This document shows, in pieces, positions 6,671 to 12,941 of a stretch of DNA of 34,113 bases. Made by a program: the position numbers and the translations under genes. A model generated the notes under the pieces. That model was not told the DNA's origin, made no database searches, and saw only the letters and a list, made by a program, of their open reading frames with translations. The first letter of the stretch is position 1, and the number at the start of each line of letters is the position of its first letter. The DNA comes from JACPHD01 sp964526325 (GTDB taxonomy: Bacteria > Patescibacteriota > Patescibacteriia > Patescibacteriales > GWC2-42-12), in assembly GCA_964526325.1 (NCBI GenBank), contig CAZGKM010000013.1:1-34113 (forward strand), read 5' to 3'.

Positions 6671-7429
6671 ATGGCTTATGAAATAAAAAATTTTGGCGTG
6701 GTGATTTTGGCGGCCGGCCAGGGTAAAAGGCTCGGTTGTGTTGATTTGCCGAAGGTTCTCCATCAAATAAATAAACGGCCGATTATAAGTTATATTTTAG
6801 ATGAATTGGAAAAAGGCGGGTTAAGTAAAAATCAAATTTGTTTGGTAGTCGGTTTTAGATCGGAGGTTGTTAAAGAAAAAATCGGCAATGGCTATATTTA
6901 TGCCATGCAAAATGAACGGTTAGGCACAGCGCATGCCGCGCTGACAGGAGAGAAAGCATTGCCCGTAAATTTTGATAATTTTTTGGTAATAAACGGCGAC
7001 GATTCGGCATTTTATAAATTCAGTTCGCTTTTTGAATTGATTGAATTGCATTTAGCAAACAGTAATGATATTAGTATTTTGACTTGCGAGCCGCCCGACC
7101 CTCAAGGATTAGGGCGCGTTGTCCGCGGAGCGAACGGCCGCGTAATTAAAATTGTGGAAAAAGAAAATATGACGCCGGAGCTGGAAAAAGTTAAAGAAAT
7201 TAATACCAATACTTTTTGCTTTAAAAGAGAGTGGTTTAAAAAGCATTATTTAAATTTAAGGCCGATTAGCGGTTTAGGAGAATACGGCTTGCCCAGCTTT
7301 ATAGAAGAGGCTTTAGCCAGCCAGGCTAAGTTTAGCGCGGTAAAATTAAAAAATCACGATGAATGGTTCGGTATTAATACGCCGGAACAGCTGGCCGAAG
7401 CGGACAGGTTAAAAAGAGAAGTTGTTTAA
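6671..7429 (+). CDS. GlmU-type N-acetylglucosamine-1-phosphate uridylyltransferase domain, stand-alone
   Basis: The 252 residues align throughout with the N-terminal half of GlmU. Landmarks are VILAAGQGKRL (nucleotide-binding loop), LPKVLH, the base-contacting QNERLGTAHAA, NGDD in place of the usual YGDV metal site, GLGRVVR, IVEKENMTPE and EINTNTFCF, then GEYGLPSFIEEA and FGINTPEQL. The left-handed beta-helix acetyltransferase half of bifunctional GlmU (about 450 residues) is absent, and the stop is clean with no helix-repeat ORF following. It should make UDP-GlcNAc from GlcNAc-1-P and UTP; a related sugar-1-phosphate is possible. Acetylation would have to come from another protein, for which the GNAT at 4550 is a candidate. 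Confidence 0.85.
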   Translation: MAYEIKNFGVVILAAGQGKRLGCVDLPKVLHQINKRPIISYILDELEKGGLSKNQICLVVGFRSEVVKEKIGNGYIYAMQNERLGTAHAALTGEKALPVNFDNFLVINGDDSAFYKFSSLFELIELHLANSNDISILTCEPPDPQGLGRVVRGANGRVIKIVEKENMTPELEKVKEINTNTFCFKREWFKKHYLNLRPISGLGEYGLPSFIEEALASQAKFSAVKLKNHDEWFGINTPEQLAEADRLKREVV

Positions 7430-7449
7430 TTAAAATAGTAATTTATTTT

Positions 7450-7953
7450 ATGGATATTTTTCTTTGTTTGGCGGTAATTTATATATTTGTGATTTTTATT
7501 TTATCTCGGTTAGTTATACCGCATTTGGGTTTTAAGGACGAAAAAATGCCGGAGCGAATACCGCAAAGCATGATAGATAAAATTAATCAGTTAAAAAGCC
7601 AATCTAAAAGTCAAGAAGAATTTTTAAAGCTATCTTATGATTATTTGGGGTCTAAATTTATTACAGGACGTTTTAATACTATTTTAAAATTTAATTATTT
7701 ATTTAAATCGATTGAACAATCATGGGGGATAGAAGGTTTTATGCCTTGCACAATCAGTAATTATATATTAAAAATATTTTTAATCAAAAGCGGTTGGTTT
7801 AAGGAAAAAGACATAAAGCGCCGGCATGTTTTTTTAAATTTTATATTACATCAATATTTGCAAGTTAAAGTTAACGATAAATGGCTTGATGTTGATGTTG
7901 GCGAAAAACAGCGAGATATGCCGATTGGCAAGTATTTGAAGTTGTTTGGTTAA
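7450..7953 (+). CDS. Membrane-anchored transglutaminase-like protein
   Basis: Residues 4-24 form one strongly hydrophobic segment, so the protein is probably tethered to the membrane. The remainder resembles a small transglutaminase-like (papain-fold) domain. A Cys (C100) opens a long hydrophobic helix in GFMPCTISNYILK, and a His (H134) lies in ILHQYLQVKVNDKWLDVDVG with acidic residues D147/D149 after the Trp. This is the Cys-His-Asp order of the fold. The 167-residue length suits a minimal domain. Catalytic function, substrate and side of the membrane are not known. It is the last gene of the run that starts near 1812, 20 bases after the GlmU-type gene. The family call is moderate. Confidence 0.55.
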   Translation: MDIFLCLAVIYIFVIFILSRLVIPHLGFKDEKMPERIPQSMIDKINQLKSQSKSQEEFLKLSYDYLGSKFITGRFNTILKFNYLFKSIEQSWGIEGFMPCTISNYILKIFLIKSGWFKEKDIKRRHVFLNFILHQYLQVKVNDKWLDVDVGEKQRDMPIGKYLKLFG

Positions 7954-7964
7954 ATTTTTAATTT

Positions 7965-8014
7965 GTCATTCCGGCCTTTGAGCCTGCCTATCTGGTAGGC
8001 AGACCGGAATCCAG
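7965..8014. repeat. REP-like palindrome, ATTCCGG/CCGGAAT type
   Basis: ATTCCGG (7968-7974) pairs with CCGGAAT (8004-8010), and TGCCTA/TAGGCA forms the tip at 7985-8001. The outer words GTCATTCCGG...CCGGAATCCAG are those of a widely dispersed extragenic repeat. Confidence 0.65.
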
Positions 8015-8050
8015 ATTTTTTTGCAATAACTTGATTTAGCTTTAGTACTC

Positions 8051-8115
8051 CTGGATCCCGGGTCACCGCGCCCGCAACGCTTTGCTTGCGAGGCGGGCGG
8101 GAGCCCGGGATGACA
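8051..8115. repeat. REP-like palindrome, ATCCCGGG/CCCGGGAT type
   Basis: ATCCCGGG (8055-8062) pairs with CCCGGGAT (8104-8111), with GCGCCCGC/GCGGGCG closing inside. It lies 36 bp after a different palindrome. It contains an in-frame TTG (8082) that could be mistaken for the start of the next gene. Confidence 0.65.
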
Positions 8116-8126
8116 ATGCTTATTTT

Positions 8127-9467
8127 ATGCAACAAATTTTAGATTTGCACATCCATTCAAAATATTCCCGTTCCTGCTCGCCGGAGCTAACGCTTGAAAA
8201 TATTGATGCGGCTTGCCGGGTTAAAGGCGTAGATATAATCGCGACCGGGGATTTTACCTACCCTCTTTGGTTTTCCGAAATAAAGAGTAAATTGGAAGAA
8301 ATTCCCCTAACTCGCTTAATTAAAGGGGGTAGTAAAAGTGGATTATATAGATTAAAAAGCGCTAAAAACGATAGAGTAAAATTTATTTTATCAACCGAAG
8401 TGGCTTTAATTTATAAAGACGGCGGCGCGGCCAGGCGCATTCACTTAGTAATTCATGCTCCGAATATAGGAGCGGCCGAGGAATTAAATAATTTTTTAGA
8501 TAAAAAATATAATATTCGCTCGGACGGAAGGCCGATTTTAGGCATGAGCGCTCCGGCTTTAATGAAACTGGTTTTAGGTATTGATAAAAAGTTTTTAATT
8601 TATCCGGCGCATATTTGGACGCCGTGGTTCGCGGTCTTCGGTTCAAAATCAGGGTTTGATAAAATGGAGGAATGTTTTCACGAGTACGCTAAAAATATTT
8701 ATGCCATAGAAACCGGATTATCAAGCGACCCGGAAATGAATTGGCGTTTGTCAGCTTTGGATAAATTAACCGTTTTGTCGAATTCCGACGCTCATTCACT
8801 GCCGAATATCGCGCGCGAAGCCAATGTGTTTGAAATGAAAAATATTTGCTACGATGAAATTTATGAAATAATAAAAAATAAAAAAATTTTATTGGAAAAT
8901 AAAGTTTTAGCTTCCCGCGGCGGTTCGCTAAGCGGCGATAAAAAAACCGGAGTAAAATACACGATAGAATTTTATCCGGAAGAAGGCATGTACCATTACG
9001 ACGGCCATCGAGCCTGCGGCATAAGTTTTACTCCGGAACAAACTAAAAAACAAAAAAATATTTGCCCGGTCTGTAAAAAACCTTTAGTTATCGGCGTAAT
9101 GAATAGAGTGGATGAGCTTGCCGATCGTCCTCTAGGTTTTAAACCTAAGTGCGCCGCGCCTTTTAAAAAGTTGGTTGAACTTGATAAGATTATCGCCGAA
9201 GCTTTAGATATTAAATCAAGACATTCTAAAAGAGTGCAATCAGCATATCATGATTTAATAAAATCAGGCGTTAATGAACTTAATATTTTATTGAATATTA
9301 GCTATAAAGAGTTGACGGCCATGACTGACCCGGCCATAGTTTTAGGTATTAAACGGGTGCGCGAAGGCAATTTAATTATTAAACCAGGGTTTGACGGTCA
9401 ATACGGCACAATTAAAATTTTTAGCGAAGATGAAAAAAATAAAAATAACCAAAAAAGTTTGTTTTAA
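8127..9467 (+). CDS. Endonuclease Q-like PHP-domain protein with zinc ribbon (COG1379 type)
   Basis: The N-terminal PHP domain starts LDLHIHSKYS, with metal-binding H8 and H10. It continues with IATGDFTYP, LSTEVALIYKD, HLVIHAP, YPAHIWTPWF and LSNSDAHSL, the metal-site motifs of the family. A zinc-ribbon-like region follows, with HRACGISFTPEQ and NICPVCKKPL, then the conserved MNRVDELADRP. This architecture matches endonuclease Q, first characterised in Thermococcales, which nicks 5' of deaminated bases (uracil, hypoxanthine) in DNA. The 446 residues are close to the archaeal length (about 420), with a short C-terminal tail. The ATG at 8127 is chosen because the upstream TTG at 8082 lies in a repeat palindrome. 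A terminator follows directly. Confidence 0.82.
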   Translation: MQQILDLHIHSKYSRSCSPELTLENIDAACRVKGVDIIATGDFTYPLWFSEIKSKLEEIPLTRLIKGGSKSGLYRLKSAKNDRVKFILSTEVALIYKDGGAARRIHLVIHAPNIGAAEELNNFLDKKYNIRSDGRPILGMSAPALMKLVLGIDKKFLIYPAHIWTPWFAVFGSKSGFDKMEECFHEYAKNIYAIETGLSSDPEMNWRLSALDKLTVLSNSDAHSLPNIAREANVFEMKNICYDEIYEIIKNKKILLENKVLASRGGSLSGDKKTGVKYTIEFYPEEGMYHYDGHRACGISFTPEQTKKQKNICPVCKKPLVIGVMNRVDELADRPLGFKPKCAAPFKKLVELDKIIAEALDIKSRHSKRVQSAYHDLIKSGVNELNILLNISYKELTAMTDPAIVLGIKRVREGNLIIKPGFDGQYGTIKIFSEDEKNKNNQKSLF

Positions 9468-9470
9468 TAA

Positions 9471-9505
9471 AAAATAGAAACGGTTTAAGCCGCTTCTATT
9501 TTTTA
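9471..9505. terminator. Bidirectional terminator between the EndoQ-like gene and the lysine-rich gene
   Basis: AAAATAGAA...CGG (9471-9484) pairs with CCG...TTCTATTTT (9490-9502) with one mismatch. Ts follow on the plus strand and As precede it, so it can stop transcription from either side. Confidence 0.75.
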
Positions 9506-9529
9506 TTTATAAAGTAAAAACTTTATAAA

Positions 9530-9628
9530 TTATCTTTTTTTCTTTTTCTTTGTCGTTTTTTTCTTTTTTACTGCTTTTCTTTTCACAACTTTTTTAGTTG
9601 CTTTCTTTTTAGCTTTTTTCTTCGCCAT
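9530..9628 (-). CDS. Lysine-rich 32-residue peptide (histone H1-like / nucleic-acid binding)
   Basis: The minus strand reads ATG GCG AAG AAA AAA GCT (9628 downward) and stops at TAA (9532-9530). Of the 32 residues, 20 are Lys and 2 are Arg; the others are Ala, Thr, Val and the initiator Met. No acidic or aromatic residue occurs. A G-rich Shine-Dalgarno (GGGGGTG, about 9638-9644) lies upstream, and an extended -10 promoter lies further up. A 9-bp palindrome overlaps the stop. Such peptides resemble the basic tails of histone H1-like proteins and probably bind nucleic acid; that is inference. Codons AAA and AAG are mixed, which argues for selection on the peptide rather than a simple A-run. Confidence 0.7.
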   Translation of the reverse strand: MAKKKAKKKATKKVVKRKAVKKKKTTKKKKKR

Positions 9629-9702
9629 ATTTTTACACCCCCTTTCGTTATAGCCCAGCAGATGCGGGGCCGGATATGTAAAATTTTTTTTGATATATTT
9701 TT

Positions 9703-9711
9703 ATTATATCA
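9703..9711 (-). promoter_or_regulatory. Extended -10 promoter of the lysine-rich peptide gene
   Basis: On the minus strand the bases read TGATATAAT, a perfect TGnTATAAT extended -10. The -35 region is weak (TTGTTT at 9729-9724). A 19-bp stretch around it (9700-9718) is identical to the one upstream of the minus-strand gene at 11944-12615. Confidence 0.55.
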
Positions 9712-9775
9712 TAAAAATAAAATAAACAAAATTTTTTATTTTTTTGTAATAATATTTTTTAATGATAGAAATTTT

Positions 9776-11770
9776 TTATGAGTTAGTAGGTTTTTCTTTT
9801 ATTACAGATTTAAGCGGTAATGAAAAATAAAAAGTTGAGCCTTTGCCAATCTTAGATTCAAAGCCGATTTTCCCTCCGTGGTTCTCGATGATGTTTTTGC
9901 ACATAAACAGGCCGAGGCCTGACCCCTCAGTATTTTTTTTAAATGCTTCTTTACTTCTATAAAATTTTTTAAAAATTCGTCCTTTACTCTCTTCCGAAAT
10001 TCCGATGCCCGAGTCAGCCACTTTAAAAAACCATTTTTCTCCGCTCTTTTCAATCGTAATTAAGATTAGACTTCCCTCGGATGAATAGTTAACCGCGTTC
10101 TCTATAAAATTTTGCATAACTATCTCTATTTTTTCTTGATCGGCGCTGATTGATGGCAGCTCATCAGCCGGTAGCTTGTAGTCTAACTTAATTTTTTTGT
10201 GGTCAGCCTTTTGTTTTATATTAGATAAAACATTTAAAAAAGCGTCTTTAATTTTGAATTTTGATGGTTTATATATATACTGGCCTTCTTCTAAACGCCC
10301 TACATTTAAAAGATCTTTTATTAAATAAATCATTCGTTCAGTGCTAATATCTATTTTTTCGATATATTCACGCTGTTCCGGAACGACCAGACCGGCATCT
10401 CCGTTTAAAAGCGCTCGCGATGACCATTTAATCGCCGTTAAAGGTGTGCGGAGTTGATGGGCGGCCAATGTAACGAACTCAGTTTTTAATCTTTCTACAT
10501 TTTTACCCCTGGTTATATCGTGCATAATAATTAAATTGCCGATATTCTTTTTTTTGAAGATTAGCTTAATGGCCGATATTTCAATGATTAAATTTTTGTT
10601 TATTTCAATTTCTTTTTTAACTATTTTATTTGCAACTATCGGCAAATCAGAAGCAATCGTTTTTAAACCAGGCAGATTTTTAAATAAGCTGGTTATATTT
10701 TTTTTCAGAATATTATTGGACTTAAGTCCTAAATAATCTTCAGCCACAGGATTGACAATAATAACTTTACCTTCCTTGTCAATAATTAAAAGTCCATCAC
10801 TGAAATTTTTGATGATTGTTAAAGTTTTATTTTTCTCTCCTTCAGCTTTCAATCGATCTTCTTCTGATTTTTGGAGCATTATCGTAAGGCTATTTTTCGC
10901 CATTTCCAGCTCTTTAGTTTCTATATAAAAAGATCTACCAATTAAAAAAATTATAATAGAAACAATAATTGAGATTAAATAGGCCGCGGTTGAACCAAAG
11001 TTGTTAAAAAACCATGATACTAAAAAAATAACAACTGCTAATATACCGCTAATGAATCCTATAATCAATGAATAGGCAAAGGCTTTGAAAAATAATGATT
11101 TTATTCCCATTATTTCATATTTAATTATGGCGTAGCTGGTAAGGCTAGTAAAAAAAATAGTACTTGGAGCGTCAAGATTTAAAAGTTTTGTATATCCGAA
11201 AAACGGAAGAATAACGCTAGTAAAAATTGACCAGACCGCGAAGGAAAAGCAGCCGGCATAAAAATATGCTATTTGTTTTTTTCTGTGATTATCAAGTAGG
11301 GGCAAAGCCCCAATAGGCAGATATATTCCGACAGTGCCTATAACTATCATATAAACTTCCCACCATCTGAACAAAGGTCCGAATCTGGCATCAACGCCGT
11401 TTACTCCATAACTGTTAATATCATATATAAACAGAGGGGAGAAACAAGCAATAAATAATATAGCGCTTATTAAGAATAAGAATAATTTTAAAGATTTGCT
11501 TATTTCTTTTTCAGCCATTGCGCTGGCTAAAAAAAATGAAAATAAAACCACGAGCAAACCTAGGGCGTAAGTTAAGCGAATCCAAGTCAAGTTGCGGCTA
11601 ATTAAGGAGACAAAATTACTAATGCACCATAAAAAAATTATAAAACCAAGGTATGAAAAATTTCTATTAAGCCTCTTGCCTGGGCCATTTTTATAAACAT
11701 AAGCGGCTAAGCTGAAATTAGAAAGGCCCGCTAAGAAAATTAATATAAGTATTATATTTTCCTGCCACAT
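9776..11770 (-). CDS. Membrane sensor histidine kinase (7-TM input, PAS, HisKA, HATPase)
   Basis: This is a 664-residue sensor kinase. Residues 1-280 hold about seven or eight hydrophobic segments, a 7TM-type input region. A PAS domain (about 310-420) starts IIKNFSDGLLIIDKEGKVIIVN. The HisKA phospho-acceptor is H438 in LAAHQLRTPLTAIK. The ATPase domain has the N-box NFIENAVNYS (N558), G1 VADSGIGIS (D586, G588, G590), the F-box and G2 GSGLGL (616-621). All catalytic boxes are intact. There is no receiver domain and no response regulator next to it, so it is an orphan kinase in this window. The input signal is unknown; the membrane region hints at a small or hydrophobic ligand, or membrane state. 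Confidence 0.92.
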   Translation of the reverse strand: MWQENIILILIFLAGLSNFSLAAYVYKNGPGKRLNRNFSYLGFIIFLWCISNFVSLISRNLTWIRLTYALGLLVVLFSFFLASAMAEKEISKSLKLFLFLISAILFIACFSPLFIYDINSYGVNGVDARFGPLFRWWEVYMIVIGTVGIYLPIGALPLLDNHRKKQIAYFYAGCFSFAVWSIFTSVILPFFGYTKLLNLDAPSTIFFTSLTSYAIIKYEIMGIKSLFFKAFAYSLIIGFISGILAVVIFLVSWFFNNFGSTAAYLISIIVSIIIFLIGRSFYIETKELEMAKNSLTIMLQKSEEDRLKAEGEKNKTLTIIKNFSDGLLIIDKEGKVIIVNPVAEDYLGLKSNNILKKNITSLFKNLPGLKTIASDLPIVANKIVKKEIEINKNLIIEISAIKLIFKKKNIGNLIIMHDITRGKNVERLKTEFVTLAAHQLRTPLTAIKWSSRALLNGDAGLVVPEQREYIEKIDISTERMIYLIKDLLNVGRLEEGQYIYKPSKFKIKDAFLNVLSNIKQKADHKKIKLDYKLPADELPSISADQEKIEIVMQNFIENAVNYSSEGSLILITIEKSGEKWFFKVADSGIGISEESKGRIFKKFYRSKEAFKKNTEGSGLGLFMCKNIIENHGGKIGFESKIGKGSTFYFSLPLKSVIKEKPTNS

Positions 11771-11807
11771 AATCTATTCTTAAAGTAAAATTATCTTGAT
11801 TAATAAT

Positions 11808-11816
11808 ATTTTACCA
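11808..11816 (-). promoter_or_regulatory. Extended -10 promoter candidate of the histidine kinase
   Basis: The minus strand reads TGGTAAAAT about 38 bases before the ATG. There is no convincing -35 box. Confidence 0.4.
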
Positions 11817-11864
11817 TAAAAAGATAAAAAATTCAGCTGCTTTAAATTAATAACCAAATTTTTT

Positions 11865-11899
11865 AAATAAAAATCCCCGCAAAAAATAAATTTGCGGGG
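11865..11899 (-). terminator. Terminator of the unknown minus-strand gene
   Basis: CCCCGCAAA (11875-11883) and TTTGCGGGG (11891-11899) form a perfect 9-bp stem. On the minus strand it is followed by ATTTTTATTT. Confidence 0.8.
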
Positions 11900-11943
11900 A
11901 AGATATTAAGCCAAAGAGCAAGTGCACAAGAAACCAGCGGAGA

Positions 11944-12615
11944 TTAACAAACTGTTAAAAAATGTGTATCATCATCCCAGTAACTTAATGGGCTACACTG
12001 ATCGCATCCTAGGTTAGGTCGTCTATTATCTTCGGGAAACATAAGATACCATTGTTGGCCACTTATGTCTTGGAAGAGAGTAACCAGCTTATTTTGTCTT
12101 TGCCGGTTAGGATTAGCGCAGATGAAGCGCAGAGCAGTGAGCGGATCAGCCAGCTTAAAGCCGTTCTTAAAGCCGAGGTCTCGACCTTTCTTTTCTAGCG
12201 CGCTTGGAAGATTAAGAGTGGGCATCATATCGCCAAAACCTACTTCACGCACTTTGTGAATTTTTTTACCTCTTCCGATGAGAGGAATTTGAGACGGGTG
12301 AAGGCCAGCCTGCTTCCAGGCCAACCCTGTTTTTATGATTGCTTTGGGGATTGCCTCCGGTTCATCATAGTTGACTTGAATGAGGATACTGCCGGCGTTT
12401 GTTTCAATACACTCTTTAAGTTCATGAAATAAGCTGCCGGTTAAACATCTGGCCGTTTCGCGGGTTCCTAAAAACATCTGCATATCCGCATCGCAAAAAT
12501 CATTACGATGTTCGCGCAAGGCAGTTCCCAATGCTTTAAGAAATTGATTGATTTGTTTATCGGTCACTTTAACTTCCTTAGTTCTGTTTACGGGCGGGGT
12601 TAATGATATTGCCAT
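11944..12615 (-). CDS. Conserved-looking protein of unknown function
   Basis: This 223-residue protein is soluble in appearance, with no signal or membrane segment. I recognise no domain. Visible traits are an N-terminal helical part, the segment SILIQVNYDEPEAIPKAI, a central VREVGFGDMMPTLNLPSALEKK, and a C-terminal part with two cysteines in LGCDQCSP and a final Cys. The start at 12615 is chosen because AGGAGG (12630-12625) lies nine bases upstream; the ATG nine codons earlier has none. It has its own extended -10 promoter, a leader of about 150 nt and a terminator, so it is a monocistronic, individually regulated gene. Base composition is less AT-rich than its neighbours, which may mean transfer or higher expression. 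Confidence 0.65.
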   Translation of the reverse strand: MAISLTPPVNRTKEVKVTDKQINQFLKALGTALREHRNDFCDADMQMFLGTRETARCLTGSLFHELKECIETNAGSILIQVNYDEPEAIPKAIIKTGLAWKQAGLHPSQIPLIGRGKKIHKVREVGFGDMMPTLNLPSALEKKGRDLGFKNGFKLADPLTALRFICANPNRQRQNKLVTLFQDISGQQWYLMFPEDNRRPNLGCDQCSPLSYWDDDTHFLTVC

Positions 12616-12769
12616 TAGCGTCATCCTCCTTTTAAAAAACATTGTCCGATATTTGTCCGTCGGATTTCGGATTTACGAGTCTTTGTTTTAAAAATAAGCT
12701 CGGAACACTAAATATTAATCGATATTATTTAAAATTCTGAGCTTATTGAATAATCTGAGATATCCACAC
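12616..12769 (-). promoter_or_regulatory. Long structured leader of the unknown minus-strand gene
   Basis: Between the predicted start point (about 12769) and the ATG lie about 150 nt. AATAAGCTCGGA (12693-12704) pairs with TCTGAGCTTATT (12736-12747) over 12 bp, one pair being G-U. Nearer the gene, repeated TCCGA/TCGGA words allow further pairing. The leader ends in AGGAGG. I recognise no known riboswitch class. Confidence 0.4.
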
Positions 12770-12775
12770 TTCTTT

Positions 12776-12784
12776 ATTATATCA
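12776..12784 (-). promoter_or_regulatory. Extended -10 promoter of the unknown minus-strand gene
   Basis: The minus strand reads TGATATAAT, as upstream of the lysine-rich peptide gene. The 19 bp at 12773-12791 are identical to 9700-9718. Confidence 0.5.
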
Positions 12785-12850
12785 TAAAAATTATTAATAA
12801 GAGTTTTTTATTTTTTGCAAATATATTTTTTAAAAATTAAAAAATTTTTT

Positions 12851-12879
12851 TTGACAATAATTTTTTATTGGTTTAGACT
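12851..12879 (+). promoter_or_regulatory. Promoter of guaA
   Basis: TTGACA (12851-12856), 17 nt, TAGACT (12874-12879). It lies 62 bases before the ATG and is divergent from the minus-strand promoter at 12776-12784. A TATAAT at 12908-12913 is an alternative -10. Confidence 0.5.
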
Positions 12880-12941
12880 GACTGGTAATAATAATTTTAA
12901 TATTTTTTATAATCTTTAAATAATTCGGCAAGAAAAAAATT

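Noticed and set aside
8082..8126. TTG start of the EndoQ-like gene
   Set aside because: The 15 extra residues are encoded by a REP-like palindrome; the PHP motif begins right after the ATG at 8127.
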